Origin: Blastomonas natatoria | GTDB taxonomy: Bacteria; Pseudomonadota; Alphaproteobacteria; Sphingomonadales; Sphingomonadaceae | Assembly (NCBI RefSeq): GCF_003201955.1 | Contig: NZ_QJJM01000004.1 | Span: forward strand, 124,001 to 188,000 | Length of the DNA stretch: 64,000 nt | Direction of reading: 5' to 3' | Shown here: in pieces, positions 1-12,071 of the stretch | Layout: the number at the start of each line of letters is the position of its first letter | Numbering within the stretch: position 1 is the first letter of the stretch | Made by a program: the position numbers and the translations under genes | The notes under the pieces: generated by a model | What the model saw: the letters and a program-made list of their open reading frames with translations, nothing else | The model's database searches: none | Told to the model about the DNA's origin: nothing

Positions 1-62
1 CCCCCCGCTCAGCCTGAGCGTCTCGAAGGCCCCTCGCGAGGGAAAGGAATAGCCGCACTATC

Positions 63-226
63 AAATCCTCCCACAGCTTGCTGGGGGAGGGGGACCACCC
101 GCGCAGCGGGTGGTGGAGGGGCAGCGGGTGCGTGCGCTGGATCTCGGTAGGTGCCATCCCGCTTCCCCTCCACCACCGACCTGCGGTCGGCGGTCCCCCT
201 CCCCGAGACAAGCTCGGGGAGGATTT
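63..226. repeat. Long intergenic palindromic repeat, copy A (inverted orientation)
   Basis: About 165 bases bounded by an AAATCCTCCC-type start and a GGGGAGGATTT-type end, with inner inverted blocks: a GGTGGTGGAGGGG arm and a CCCCTCCACCACC arm around a variable centre. The same architecture occurs at 8528-8686, 14510-14673 and 15132-15295, and this copy is flipped relative to those. It lies downstream of the TPR gene and can fold into a long RNA hairpin. A second short repeat, reading CTTCGACAAGCTCAGGCTGA on the plus strand, abuts it at about 239-258, and an inverted relative is at 3-30. Confidence 0.85.
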
Positions 227-284
227 TGGTTGCTGGGCCTTCGACAAGCTCAGGCTGAGCGGAGGTGGGGCGCTATCCGGAAGC

Positions 285-797
285 TCAGGGCTGCTCGGTC
301 ACCGTCGGCGTGGAGGCCACGGCTTCGGCGGAAAGCACCGGCTTGGCCGCCGCCTTGTCGATGGCGGCGAGCAGACGGCCCGCCTCGGTGCAGCCGCTGT
401 TGCAGATCGCCTCGATACGCACCAGGTTGCGCCGCGCCTTCTCGACCGCACCGCGCTGGATCATCGCCTCACCCTGGCCTGCCAGCGCCGCGACATCATT
501 GGGATCGATCCGCAGCGCCTCACGATAATAGCGGATCGCCTTGCCCGGCAGATTCTGCGCACTCGCTACCTGCGCCAGCGCGATATAGGCGGCACGGTTG
601 CCCGGATCGACCGCGAGTGCAGCCTCGTAAAGCCCGTTGGCCTCATCCAGCTTGCCTGCAGCCTGCACCCTGGCGCCTTCGTCGACCAGCAATTGCGAGG
701 CCGGGTTCACGGAATAGCGTACCGGCTGACCGATTCCGGTGCTCGAAACAGTGGCAAGAACAAGTGACAAGGCAATGGCGGCAGGCGCAAAACGCAT
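285..797 (-). CDS. Secreted TPR-repeat protein, 170 aa
   Basis: The start is placed at the internal ATG giving MRFAPAAIALSLVLATVSS, a good Sec signal peptide. A frame extended upstream would run into the methyltransferase gene and lose the signal. After the signal come three TPR-like helical pairs (roughly residues 30-130), recognisable by the LYEAALAVDPGN and YYREALRIDPND signatures. A short C-terminal tail contains a CNSGC motif that could form a disulfide in the periplasm. TPR proteins scaffold protein complexes, and no partner can be named here. It is the last gene of the minus-strand guaB/rsmB group, 29 nt after the methyltransferase stop, and is followed by the copy A repeat. Confidence 0.75.
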   Translation of the reverse strand: MRFAPAAIALSLVLATVSSTGIGQPVRYSVNPASQLLVDEGARVQAAGKLDEANGLYEAALAVDPGNRAAYIALAQVASAQNLPGKAIRYYREALRIDPNDVAALAGQGEAMIQRGAVEKARRNLVRIEAICNSGCTEAGRLLAAIDKAAAKPVLSAEAVASTPTVTEQP

Positions 798-826
798 GAA
801 AATCTCCCAGGCTGGCCGCAAGGCTA

Positions 827-2047
827 TCATGATCGGCAGGCTCTTGTGAAGAAGAAGCCATCGGTGCTGTCATGCTGCGGCGTGAGCAGACGACCGGCAA
901 TCCCCTTATCGGATGCGTCGCAAAGCCTTCCATCGGCTCCGATCGGGCGGCCAATCTGCATATCAAGGGGAACGATAGTCCAGCCCTTGCCAGCGCACAA
1001 GCCGCGCGCGGCCTGGCGTGGCCCCTCGTCAGGCAGCAGCGAGCAGACCGCATAGACCAGGGCGCCGCCGGGGCGCACCAGCCGCATGGCGATCTCGATC
1101 AGCCGCGCCTGTTCTGCCGCAACGCGTGCCAGCCTTTCAGGCGTCAGGCGCCAGCGCGTTTCGGGATTGCGCCGCCAAGTGCCCGAACCGCTGCACGGCG
1201 CATCGACGAGCACCAGATCGGCCTGAACCTCGAACGGGGCGAGCCGCTCCCATTCGCGCCTGGGATCGAGCAGCAACGGCTCGATCCGGTCCGGCCCGGC
1301 GCGCCGTCTGCGCGGCTCCATCGCCTGCAACCGGTCGCGGCTGGTGTCGGAGGCGATGATGCGCGCTGCGGGCAGCATCGCGGAAAGTGCCAGCGTCTTG
1401 CCGCCCGCACCGGCACACAGATCGATCACCAGCCCAGGAGTCTCCTCACCCAGGCACGCCTGGACGATCGCCTGGCTGCCCCAGTCCTGCACGTCGATCG
1501 CGCCCGCCTGCCAGGGCGCGCTGGCCTCGACCGGGGTGTTGCCGGGCAGACGCGCCGCGCGCGGCAGCGCCTCGCTGAACGCGATGTCGGGCCAGATCGC
1601 GCGCAACGCATCCGGATCGGTGCGCGAAGGATCGTATCGCAGATCGAGCGGCGCGCGGTCGAGCAGCGCGGCCTTCTCGCCATCGTCGAACAGCGGTGGC
1701 AGCAACGCCTCGATCCAGCCGGGGATCAGGCCCCCTGTGGCCACCGGCTCGTCATCGCGCAGCGGTGCAGGCCCGTAGCTCGACCCGTCGAACAGCGCGG
1801 CCAATTCCGCATCCTCGCGCGCCAGCCCCGCCAGCGCTGCGCGTCCGTTCTGCGGCAGCTCGCCGAAACGCCGCACCGCGCGCCAGGCGAGATCACGCAC
1901 CGCGCGCCGGTCGCCCGATCCCATATAGCGCCGCTCGCGAAAGAAATTGCGCGCCAGCGTGTCCGCGCTTGCCCCCTGCCCGCGCGCGGCGTTCAGGATT
2001 GCATCGACCAGATCGATCGCCGCCTGGACGCGCGCTGCGGGCGTCAC
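827..2047 (-). CDS. RsmB/NOP-family RNA (cytosine-C5) methyltransferase
   Basis: A 406-residue protein with an N-terminal NusB-like helical domain (about 1-150) and a C-terminal Rossmann methyltransferase. The SAM loop DLCAGAGGKTLALS lies near residue 205, the DAPCSGSGTWRRNPE motif carries the first conserved Cys, and YAVCSLLPDEG carries the catalytic-type Cys of motif VI. The family methylates cytosine C5 in 16S rRNA (RsmB, m5C967 in E. coli) or in related RNAs, and the exact target here is inferred. Its ATG overlaps the stop of the upstream 83-residue ORF (ATGA), which indicates translational coupling downstream of guaB. Length and motif set are normal for alphaproteobacterial members. Confidence 0.9.
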   Translation of the reverse strand: MTPAARVQAAIDLVDAILNAARGQGASADTLARNFFRERRYMGSGDRRAVRDLAWRAVRRFGELPQNGRAALAGLAREDAELAALFDGSSYGPAPLRDDEPVATGGLIPGWIEALLPPLFDDGEKAALLDRAPLDLRYDPSRTDPDALRAIWPDIAFSEALPRAARLPGNTPVEASAPWQAGAIDVQDWGSQAIVQACLGEETPGLVIDLCAGAGGKTLALSAMLPAARIIASDTSRDRLQAMEPRRRRAGPDRIEPLLLDPRREWERLAPFEVQADLVLVDAPCSGSGTWRRNPETRWRLTPERLARVAAEQARLIEIAMRLVRPGGALVYAVCSLLPDEGPRQAARGLCAGKGWTIVPLDMQIGRPIGADGRLCDASDKGIAGRLLTPQHDSTDGFFFTRACRS

Positions 2048-2295
2048 TGCGCGCGCTCGCCGGCGGCGGCAGCATCCGTCTGCGCAAACAGCCGATCATA
2101 TTCCTCGCTGCCCGGCATGGCGAAGCACTGATGGCCGGTCGGTGCGCCGCGCGGGCCCTGACGTTGCGCCAGGGCGGCCCGTTCGCAATCCTGCGCGCTG
2201 GCAAAGAGCTGCCGCACCCGCTCGATCTCCACCCTGCCCGGCTGATCGGGCACGGGCCAGACCAGCACCAGCAAATAGGGGATCAGCTCGATCAT
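2044..2295 (-). CDS. Small protein of unknown function, 83 aa
   Basis: I do not recognise a family. The frame opens six bases after the guaB stop and closes in an ATGA overlap with the RsmB-like gene, so its position in a tight operon is the main evidence that it is real. The N-terminus is hydrophobic (IELIPYLLVLVWPVP), perhaps one membrane segment. The remainder is polar, with two Cys (near residues 37 and 57) and an Ala/Glu-rich tail. No strong Shine-Dalgarno sequence precedes the ATG, consistent with coupling to guaB translation. Confidence 0.6.
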   Translation of the reverse strand: MIELIPYLLVLVWPVPDQPGRVEIERVRQLFASAQDCERAALAQRQGPRGAPTGHQCFAMPGSEEYDRLFAQTDAAAAGERAQ

Positions 2296-2301
2296 CGCCC
2301 G

Positions 2302-5342
<3,041 letters not shown>

Positions 5343-5424
5343 CCGCGGGTCATGGCGCAAAGCGCGCGGCTCGTGCAATAAGCCGACCCATCGCCGCTGC
5401 ATAATCCGGATAGCTGTTGCAAAA

Positions 5425-5601
5425 ATGCCCCGCACCCGCCTGTCGATCTGCCAGCGCAAGCAGCGCTTCGTCAGCGAGGACGAAGCGGTGCGCGCGGCGC
5501 TGGCGGCGACGATCGATCTCAGGCCGTATCGATGCGATCGGTGCGGCCAGTATCACCTGACCAGCCGCCTAAAGGGCAGGCGTCGCCTGCCTCTGGCCTA
5601 G
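5425..5601 (+). CDS. Small Cys-rich (zinc-ribbon-like) protein, 58 aa
   Basis: The start is set at the ATG giving MPRTRLSICQRKQRF, because the upstream part of the frame is antisense to the peptidase signal region. The protein has one Cys near residue 9 and a YRCDRCGQYH motif near 41-50, i.e. CxxC plus His, which together could bind one zinc ion in the manner of small zinc-ribbon proteins. The tail is basic (LKGRRRLPLA), so a nucleic-acid role is possible but not shown. It is divergent from the M28 peptidase gene, and the two starts are 82 bases apart. Confidence 0.65.
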   Translation: MPRTRLSICQRKQRFVSEDEAVRAALAATIDLRPYRCDRCGQYHLTSRLKGRRRLPLA

Positions 5602-5632
5602 AGATTCGGAGGCAGGCGCCGCCTGCCCCTAA
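5571..5632. repeat. Double hairpin, possible terminator of the small Cys-rich gene
   Basis: Two successive near-perfect palindromes of GGCAGGCG/CGCCTGCC type lie about 30 bases apart and can also pair with each other. The first overlaps the end of the 58-residue gene. No T-run follows, so an intrinsic terminator is uncertain. The pattern resembles small dispersed palindromes of GC-rich proteobacteria. Confidence 0.5.
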
Positions 5633-5674
5633 CGTGAGCGCGGGGGCCAGCATGTCGCCAGCCCCCTGCCCCGA

Positions 5675-7807
5675 TCACTCGCCGACGATCTTCAACCCGG
5701 TGAAGTGCGCGAGGAACGCGTAGATGTCCGACGATTCCTCGATGATCTTGTCGGTCGGCTTGCCCGATCCATGGCCTGCGCGCGTCTCGATGCGGATCAG
5801 GTGCGGCTTGTCGCCGGCTTCGGTTGCCTGCAGCTTCGCGGTGTACTTGAAGCTATGCCCCGGCACCACGCGGTCGTCTGTATCCGCCGTCGAGACGATC
5901 ACCGCCGGATAATCGGCCTTGCGGATCGTGTGATAGGGCGAATATTTGATGAGCGTCCGGAAGTCGGCTTCCTTGCTCGGATAGCCATAATCGTCGACCC
6001 AGTAGCGTCCGGCGGTGAACCGGTCGAAGCGCAGCATGTCCATCACGCCGACCGCGGCATTGGCCGCCGCGAACAGATCGGGCCGCTGGTTGACCACCGC
6101 GCCGACCAGCAGACCACCGTTCGATCCGCCCTGGATGGCGAGCTGATCCTTGCCGGTCACGCCTTCGCGGATCAGGAACTCGCCCGCCGCGATGAAATCG
6201 TCGAACACGTTCTGCTTGTTGGCGAGCCGTCCGGCATCGTGCCACGCCTTGCCATATTCGCCACCGCCGCGAATGTTCGCCTGCACGAACACGCCGCCCT
6301 GTTCGAGCCAGGCGAGCCGCGTCGGGGAAAAGCCCGGGGTGAGCGAGATATTGAAGCCGCCATAGCCATAGAGCAGCGTCGGCGCGGGTCCGGTGACGCT
6401 CTTCTTGCGGACGATGAACATCGGCACCCTGGTGCCGTCCTTGCTGGCATAGAAACGCTGCTCGACGACATAATCTTCGGGGTTGAACGCAAGCTTCGGC
6501 TCGGCCCAGGGCGTCACTGCGCCATTGGTCAGATCATAGCGATAGATGGTCGTCGGACGGTTGAAGCTCGAATAGGAGAAGAAGGTCTCCTTCGACTCCA
6601 GATCGCCCTGGAAGCCGCCGACCGAACCGATGCCCGGCAGCGGCAGATCGCCCGCCGGTTTGCCCGAAAGGTCGAACAGCTTCACGACATCATGGGCGTC
6701 CTTGAGATAATTGACCAGCAGCTTGCCGCCGATCACCGATGCGCCGTCGATCACCGCGTCGCTCTCTGGCACCACGGTCTGGATGCTGCTTTCGTCGCCC
6801 GTGACCGGCATCGCCACCAGCTTGAGCCTCGGCGCGTCCTTGTTGGTGACGAAATAGATCTTGTCGCCCGCCATGCCCGCCATCTGCCAGTCGTTCTTCA
6901 GCTCGGGCACGATCACGCGGCGCTTGGCCGGGTTGGCGACATCGATCATCGTCAGCCGATAGCGCTCATCGGTGCCCGAGGACGAGGTGACGAGCAGGAA
7001 GCTGCCATCGTCGGACACTTCGGCGACATGGTTGAGCTGCGGCTCGTCCGGCGTCGCATGGATCAGCGGATCGGCGCTCTGCGGCGTGCCGAGCGCGTGA
7101 TAGCGGATTTCCTGATTGGTGTTGAGCGACTGGAACTCGCCCGCCTTGTCGGGCTCGGGGAAGCGCGAATAATAGAAGCCCTTGCCCGCCTTGTCCCATT
7201 CAAGGCCTGAGAATTTCACCCATTTGATCTCGTCATCGAGCACCTTGCCGGTCGCAACATCGAGCACCTTGACCGTGCGCCAGTCGCTGCCGCCGTCCTG
7301 GATCGAATAGATGAGCTTGGTGCCATCGTCGCTCGGCACCCAGGCGTCGAGCGCGGTCGCGCCATCCTTGGCCCAGGCATTGGGATCGATCAGCACGCGT
7401 TCGGCGGCGTCCTTGCTGTCCTTGACATACAGCACCGACTGGTTCTGCAGCCCCGAATTGCGCGTGAAGAAATAGCGGCCGCCCTTTTCGCGCGGCACGC
7501 CGGTACGCGCGAAATCATAGAGCGCACGCATCCGCTTGGCGAGTTCAGCGCGGCCCGGCAGCGTTTCGAGATACGCATCGGTGACCTTGTTCTGCGCCTC
7601 GACCCAGGCGGCGACCTTGGGATCGACGCGGACATCGTTCTCCAGCCAGCGATAGGGGTCTTCCACCTTGACGCCGAACTGTTCCTCGACCGTGTCGACC
7701 TTTTCGGTCACCGGATAGGCGATCGGCGCATCCTTGGCAGAGGCGGGTACGGCAAGGGTCATGGCAACGGTTCCCAGCAAGGCAGCAAAAATGGCGCGAT
7801 GGCGCAT
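5675..7807 (-). CDS. Prolyl oligopeptidase (S9A family), exported
   Basis: A 710-residue serine peptidase that cleaves short peptides after proline. The signal peptide MRHRAIFAALLGTVAMTLAVPASA indicates the periplasm. An N-terminal beta-propeller (about 70-420) precedes the alpha/beta-hydrolase domain, which contains the nucleophile elbow GGSNGGL, the Asp region DTDDRVVPGHSFKY and the His region TRAGHGSGKP. All three triad residues are present, and the length is typical. It is a single gene flanked by the alpha-operon terminator upstream and a double hairpin downstream. Confidence 0.93.
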   Translation of the reverse strand: MRHRAIFAALLGTVAMTLAVPASAKDAPIAYPVTEKVDTVEEQFGVKVEDPYRWLENDVRVDPKVAAWVEAQNKVTDAYLETLPGRAELAKRMRALYDFARTGVPREKGGRYFFTRNSGLQNQSVLYVKDSKDAAERVLIDPNAWAKDGATALDAWVPSDDGTKLIYSIQDGGSDWRTVKVLDVATGKVLDDEIKWVKFSGLEWDKAGKGFYYSRFPEPDKAGEFQSLNTNQEIRYHALGTPQSADPLIHATPDEPQLNHVAEVSDDGSFLLVTSSSGTDERYRLTMIDVANPAKRRVIVPELKNDWQMAGMAGDKIYFVTNKDAPRLKLVAMPVTGDESSIQTVVPESDAVIDGASVIGGKLLVNYLKDAHDVVKLFDLSGKPAGDLPLPGIGSVGGFQGDLESKETFFSYSSFNRPTTIYRYDLTNGAVTPWAEPKLAFNPEDYVVEQRFYASKDGTRVPMFIVRKKSVTGPAPTLLYGYGGFNISLTPGFSPTRLAWLEQGGVFVQANIRGGGEYGKAWHDAGRLANKQNVFDDFIAAGEFLIREGVTGKDQLAIQGGSNGGLLVGAVVNQRPDLFAAANAAVGVMDMLRFDRFTAGRYWVDDYGYPSKEADFRTLIKYSPYHTIRKADYPAVIVSTADTDDRVVPGHSFKYTAKLQATEAGDKPHLIRIETRAGHGSGKPTDKIIEESSDIYAFLAHFTGLKIVGE

Positions 7808-7840
7808 GGGGCGATCCTCTTAGATTGTTGATTGGACAAA

Positions 7841-7875
7841 CGAAAACAGGCCGCGAACTTAGCATTCGCGGCCTG
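7841..7875 (-). terminator. Intrinsic terminator of the rpsM-rpsK-rpoA-rplQ operon
   Basis: A perfect 11-bp inverted repeat, CAGGCCGCGAA at 7847-7857 and its complement at 7865-7875, has a 7-base loop. On the minus strand the hairpin is followed by TTTTCGTTT. It lies about 150 nt past the rplQ stop and just upstream of the S9 peptidase start, so it insulates that gene from the ribosomal operon. Confidence 0.85.
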
Positions 7876-7915
7876 TCTGGCAATCCGGGATGCGGATATT
7901 CGCACCTATTTGTCT

Positions 7916-8001
7916 CGTCACCCCCGCGAAGGCGGGGGCCCCGCTTTTCTCCATGAGTTGGGAGCGGAAGCGGGATTCCCGCTTTCGCGGGAATGACGGC
8001 G
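7916..8001. repeat. REP-like palindromic element, second family
   Basis: Two palindromic arms, CCCCCGCGAAGGCGGGGG near 7921-7938 and ATTCCCGCTTTCGCGGGAAT near 7975-7994, are separated by a short spacer. This is a common form of dispersed repeat in alphaproteobacteria. It lies in the rplQ 3' untranslated region ahead of the terminator. Confidence 0.75.
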
Positions 8002-8026
8002 GAGTGTAAATCTCCGCCTGGCGCTA

Positions 8027-8446
8027 TTATGCGCCTTCGTATTCTTCCTCGGTCAGCACCGGGCCCGAATCCTGGCCCTTGGCGCTGGTGTCGCGGTCGA
8101 CCAGCTCGATGATCGCCATCGGCGCGGCGTCAGAGGCGCGGAAACCGGCCTTGAGCACGCGGGTATAGCCACCGGCGCGGTCGGCATAGCGCGGCGCCAG
8201 CGTGTCGAACAGCTTGACCAGCTGCGCATCGTCCATCAGGCGAGCCATCGCCAGACGACGGTTGGAAAGACCGCCGCGCTTGGCCAGCGTGATCAGCTTT
8301 TCGACATAGGGACGCAGTTCGCGTGCCTTGGGCAAGGTGGTCTTGATCTGCTCGTGCTTGATCAGCGAGGCTGCCATGTTGCGCAGCATCGCGATACGGT
8401 GCGAGCTGGTCCGCTGCAGCTTGCGCTTGCCTACTCCGTGACGCAT
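8027..8446 (-). CDS. rplQ: 50S ribosomal protein L17
   Basis: The start is taken at [17 protein letters not shown], the canonical L17 N-terminus, giving 139 residues. A longer frame adds 22 unrelated residues. The conserved [34 protein letters not shown] region is intact, and a short acidic C-terminal tail is typical of alphaproteobacteria. L17 sits near the exit tunnel of the large subunit. It is the last gene of the alpha operon, separated from rpoA by 247 nt containing a long palindromic repeat. Confidence 0.97.
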   Translation of the reverse strand: MRHGVGKRKLQRTSSHRIAMLRNMAASLIKHEQIKTTLPKARELRPYVEKLITLAKRGGLSNRRLAMARLMDDAQLVKLFDTLAPRYADRAGGYTRVLKAGFRASDAAPMAIIELVDRDTSAKGQDSGPVLTEEEYEGA

Positions 8447-8527
8447 TTTTCTGTACTCCGTTCGTAAGGGGGCCGTTTGAGGTACCCCGGTCCTGGCAGT
8501 GATAACGGCCACCGCCTTGAGCCGTCT

Positions 8528-8686
8528 AAATCCTCCCCGAGCTTGTCTCGGGGAGGGGGATCGCTGACCGCAGGTCAGGGGTGGAGGGGAAGCGGGATGA
8601 CGCTACCAACAGGCTGCATCTCGAACTCGCTGCCCCTCCACCATCCTGCGGATGGTCCCCCTCCCCCAGCAAGCTGGGGGAGGATT
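8528..8686. repeat. Long intergenic palindromic repeat, copy B, inside the alpha operon
   Basis: The same element as at 63-226, 14510-14673 and 15132-15295: CCTCCCCGAGC...GGGGAGG outer arm, GAGGGGAAGCGGG inner arm, variable centre, then CCCCTCCACC...CCCCCTCCCCCAGC. Because it lies between rpoA and rplQ it must be transcribed as part of the operon and would form a stable RNA structure. Confidence 0.85.
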
Positions 8687-8693
8687 GATCTTT

Positions 8694-9746
8694 TTAACCC
8701 AGCAGTTCCTGTTCCAGCTTCTTGGCCATTTCCTCGATATTCTCGGGCGGCCAGCCGGGGATGTCCATGCCGAGGCGCAGACCCATGCTGGAGAGCACTT
8801 CCTTGATTTCGTTCAGCGACTTGCGACCGAAATTCGGGGTGCGCAGCATCTCGGCTTCGGTCTTCTGGACCAGATCGCCGATATAGATGATGTTGTCGTT
8901 CTTGAGGCAGTTGGCCGAACGCACCGACAGTTCCAGCTCGTCCACCTTCTTGAGGAGGTAGCGGTTGATCTGGTTGGCATCGCCTTCTTCAGGAGCAGCC
9001 TGGCTGACCGAACCGGTGGTCGCGGTGGCGATGCTGTCTTCGAAGTGCACGAACAGCGCCAGCTGGTCCTGCAGGATGCGCGCGGCATAGGCGACGGCAT
9101 CTTCCGGCGTCACGGTGCCATCGGTCTCGATGGTCAGCGACAGGCGGTCATAGTCCAGTTCCTGGCCGACGCGGGTGTTTTCCACCTTGTACGACACCTG
9201 ACGGATCGGCGAGAACAGCGAGTCGACCGGGATCAGGCCGATCGGCGCATCGACCGGACGGTTGGCGACGGCGGGGACATAGCCCTTGCCGGTGTCGCAG
9301 GTCAGTTCGATGTTCAGCGTCGCGCCGTCATCGAGATGGCAGATCACGAGATCCTTGTTCATCACTTCGATATCGCCCGAAACGGCGATGTCGCCAGCCT
9401 TTACCTGGGCCGGGCCGGTGGCAGACAGCTGGAGGCGCTTGGGGCCTTCGCCTTCCATCTTCAGCGCGATCTGCTTCACGTTGAGGACGATGTCGGTCAC
9501 GTCCTCGCGCACGCCGGCGAGCGACGAGAATTCATGCAGCGCGTTCTCGATCTTGATCGAGGTGATCGCGGCGCCCTGAAGCGACGAGAGAAGAACGCGG
9601 CGCAGCGCGTTGCCCAGCGTCAGGCCGAAGCCGCGCTCGAGAGGTTCTGCAACAAAGGTTGCCTTGCGCTTGGGATCGCCGCCGCTCTTGACTTCAAGAC
9701 CGTTCGGCTTCTTCAGTTCCTGCCAGTTCTTGATGTTGACAGTCAT
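8694..9746 (-). CDS. rpoA: DNA-directed RNA polymerase alpha subunit
   Basis: 350 residues with the N-terminal dimerisation domain ([30 protein letters not shown] region near 45-75), a linker, and the C-terminal domain with the helix-hairpin-helix DNA/activator-binding surface ([42 protein letters not shown]). The C-terminal extension [21 protein letters not shown] is typical of the class. The gene follows rpsK directly, as in other alphaproteobacteria whose rpsD lies elsewhere. Confidence 0.98.
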   Translation of the reverse strand: MTVNIKNWQELKKPNGLEVKSGGDPKRKATFVAEPLERGFGLTLGNALRRVLLSSLQGAAITSIKIENALHEFSSLAGVREDVTDIVLNVKQIALKMEGEGPKRLQLSATGPAQVKAGDIAVSGDIEVMNKDLVICHLDDGATLNIELTCDTGKGYVPAVANRPVDAPIGLIPVDSLFSPIRQVSYKVENTRVGQELDYDRLSLTIETDGTVTPEDAVAYAARILQDQLALFVHFEDSIATATTGSVSQAAPEEGDANQINRYLLKKVDELELSVRSANCLKNDNIIYIGDLVQKTEAEMLRTPNFGRKSLNEIKEVLSSMGLRLGMDIPGWPPENIEEMAKKLEQELLG

Positions 9747-9856
9747 GGACTTCCCCTGAGTGTTGGGCGGGGGCGACGCTCATATGTCGCGCTTGGGAGC
9801 CCCGGCCTGAAATTGTTTGGGTGGCGCGTCCGCCACCCCGAACGACAGCCTGGGTG

Positions 9857-10246
9857 TCAGACGCGACGCCGCTTGGACGGACGAACCCCGTTGTGCGGGA
9901 TCGGCGTCACATCGCGGATCGAGGTGATGGTGAAGCCCACCGCCTGCAGCGCACGAAGCGCCGATTCACGGCCCGAACCGGGGCCCTTGACTTCGACTTC
10001 GAGCGTGCGGACGCCGTGCTCGGCTGCCTTGCGGCCCGCGTCTTCCGCACAGACCTGTGCAGCATACGGGGTCGACTTGCGGCTGCCCTTGAAGCCCATC
10101 ATGCCGGCCGAGGACCAGCTGATGGCATTGCCCTGGGCGTCGGTGATGGTGATCATGGTGTTGTTGAAGCTGGCGTTGACATGAGCAATGCCGGCCGAAA
10201 TGTTCTTGCGCTCGCGCTTTTTGAGCCTCTGCGGTTCGCGTGCCAT
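9857..10246 (-). CDS. rpsK: 30S ribosomal protein S11
   Basis: 129 residues with the S11 hallmarks [43 protein letters not shown] and the invariant C-terminal [14 protein letters not shown]11 lies on the 30S platform next to the Shine-Dalgarno helix. It is the second gene of the alpha operon, 72 nt after rpsM. Confidence 0.98.
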   Translation of the reverse strand: MAREPQRLKKRERKNISAGIAHVNASFNNTMITITDAQGNAISWSSAGMMGFKGSRKSTPYAAQVCAEDAGRKAAEHGVRTLEVEVKGPGSGRESALRALQAVGFTITSIRDVTPIPHNGVRPSKRRRV

Positions 10247-10318
10247 ATATAATATCCTGGAATAAGGGGATTGCGGGGTAAGAAAACAAGGGCGGGACGC
10301 AAGTGCGCCCCGGCGGCC

Positions 10319-10687
10319 TTATTTCTTCTTGCCGGCGATCGGCTTGGCCTTACCCTTGCGGGTGCGCGCATTGGTGTGCGTGCGCTGGCCACGAACCGGC
10401 AGGCCCTTGCGATGACGCAGGCCGCGATAGCAGGCGAGGTCCATCAGACGCTTGATGTTCATCGCGGTCTGGCGACGCAGGTCGCCTTCCACGGTGTGAT
10501 CGGCGTCGATCGTTTCGCGGATCTGCAGCACCTCGGCGTCGCTCAGGTCCTGAACGCGGCGGGTGTGGTCGATGCCCAGCTTGTCGGCGATTTCCAGTGC
10601 CTTGGCGGGGCCAATTCCATGGATATAGGTCAGCGCAATGATAACGCGCTTGTTGGTGGGGATGTTCACCCCGGCGATACGTGCCAC
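10319..10687 (-). CDS. rpsM: 30S ribosomal protein S13
   Basis: 122 residues beginning [26 protein letters not shown], the canonical S13 start, with the C-terminal [28 protein letters not shown] tail that contacts tRNA in the P site. It is the first gene of the alpha operon, and its promoter must lie in the 303-nt gap shared with the divergent hydrolase gene at 10991. Confidence 0.98.
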   Translation of the reverse strand: MARIAGVNIPTNKRVIIALTYIHGIGPAKALEIADKLGIDHTRRVQDLSDAEVLQIRETIDADHTVEGDLRRQTAMNIKRLMDLACYRGLRHRKGLPVRGQRTHTNARTRKGKAKPIAGKKK

Positions 10688-10990
10688 TACTTAAGTCTCC
10701 TGCTCCACAGGGCGCGGCACCTGCCGCCAGCCCCATCTCAACGCTTCAAAACCACAAAGCGCAAAAATCGCAGACCTCGCATTTGGAACGATGCAAAGCC
10801 TGTTTTTAAGCCGCTCAATGAAAATGAATGCCGCGCATAGGCGGAGTCGCCCATGCTGTCAAGCGCGGGTCAGGACAAAAGCAGGGACAAGCGCGACAAA
10901 GTGTTTGCGCCCGCTGTCACACCCGCGTCATACTCGCTGGCGAGCCTGTGTGCAAGCCGGACGCAGGGTGCGGGCGACCAGGGGGCCGTG
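10688..10990. promoter_or_regulatory. Divergent intergenic region between rpsM and the AstE/AspA-type gene
   Basis: No gene is seen here. The stretch 10740-10840 is AT-richer than its surroundings and should carry the rpsM operon promoter on the minus strand. The plus-strand gene is preceded by a GGGGGCC purine-rich block immediately before its ATG. I could not assign a convincing -35/-10 pair. Confidence 0.4.
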
Positions 10991-12058
10991 ATGACCGACG
11001 AGACGAAAGCCGCCGATACGGCCGCCGAACCCTTCACCCTGGCGGGGGTGACCATCGCACCCGGCAGCTCTGCCACCATCGCCATTCCGGTCAGCAATAC
11101 CGCGACCGGCCTGCCCGCCAGCCTGTATGTCCGCGTGCTGCACGGCATCAGGCCCGGCCCGCGCATCTTCGTTTCCGCCGCAATCCATGGCGACGAGATC
11201 ATCGGCACCGCGGTGATCCAGCGGCTGCTTGGCAAGCTGGGCGCAGAGACGATGGCGGGCACGGTGCTGTTCCTGCCCGTGGTCAACATCTTCGGTTTCC
11301 AGGCGCACAGCCGCTATCTGCCCGACCGGCGCGATCTCAACCGCTCCTTCCCCGGCAGCGCCAGGGGCTCGCTCGCCGCACAGCTCGCCAGCAAGTTCCT
11401 GAAAGAGGTGATCTGCCATTGCTCGCTCGGCATCGACATCCACTCCGCCGCCGTCCACCGCTACAACCTGCCGCAGATCCGCATCGCCCCCGATAACGAG
11501 CGCCTGCGCGATCTCGCCATGCTGTTCGGCGCACATGCGGTGATCGAGAGCCCGCTTCGTCCCGGTTCTTTACGCGACATCGCGCGCGGCGAAGGCGTCG
11601 ACATGCTGCTGATGGAGGCGGGCGAGGCGCTGCGCTTCGACGAGCTGTCGGTGCGCTGCGGCGTCAACGGCGTGCTCAACGTGATGGCGCATCTGGGCAT
11701 GATCCAGCCGCACCCGGAGGCGACACAAGTCACCCTCCCCGCCCGCTGCCGCCGCGCCATCTGGGTCCGCGCCCCGCGCGGCGGCCTGTGCCTGCTGCAG
11801 CGCACATCAGGCGACGCGGTGAAGAAGGGCGAGGTCATCGGCCGCGTCACCGGCATATTCGGCGACGACGCCGAAGAATTCCGCGCCCCCATCGACGGCA
11901 TCATCATCGGCCACGCGGTGCTGCCCGTGGTCAACCAGGGCGACGCGCTGGTGCATATCGCGGAGGTGATGCGGTTCGGCGATGTCGAGCAGCGGGTGGA
12001 TCAGATTACCGAGGCGCTGCTCAACGACCGGCTGCTGGATGAGGATGAGTTGATTTGA
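10991..12058 (+). CDS. Succinylglutamate desuccinylase/aspartoacylase-family zinc hydrolase
   Basis: The start is set at MTDETKAADTAAEPF, giving 355 residues. Upstream codons overlap the promoter region. The zinc site motif AIHGDEIIG (HxxE) occurs near residue 65, an R-D-L-N-R substrate block (PDRRDLNRSFPG) follows, and a third metal ligand His sits in GIDIHSAAV. The C-terminal part forms the beta-barrel seen in AstE/AspA relatives. The family hydrolyses N-acyl amino acids or peptides in the cytoplasm, and the substrate is not predictable from the sequence. It is monocistronic and convergent with the chemoreceptor-like gene, 13 nt away. Confidence 0.88.
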   Translation: MTDETKAADTAAEPFTLAGVTIAPGSSATIAIPVSNTATGLPASLYVRVLHGIRPGPRIFVSAAIHGDEIIGTAVIQRLLGKLGAETMAGTVLFLPVVNIFGFQAHSRYLPDRRDLNRSFPGSARGSLAAQLASKFLKEVICHCSLGIDIHSAAVHRYNLPQIRIAPDNERLRDLAMLFGAHAVIESPLRPGSLRDIARGEGVDMLLMEAGEALRFDELSVRCGVNGVLNVMAHLGMIQPHPEATQVTLPARCRRAIWVRAPRGGLCLLQRTSGDAVKKGEVIGRVTGIFGDDAEEFRAPIDGIIIGHAVLPVVNQGDALVHIAEVMRFGDVEQRVDQITEALLNDRLLDEDELI

Positions 12059-12071
12059 GGGGATCCGAGGT

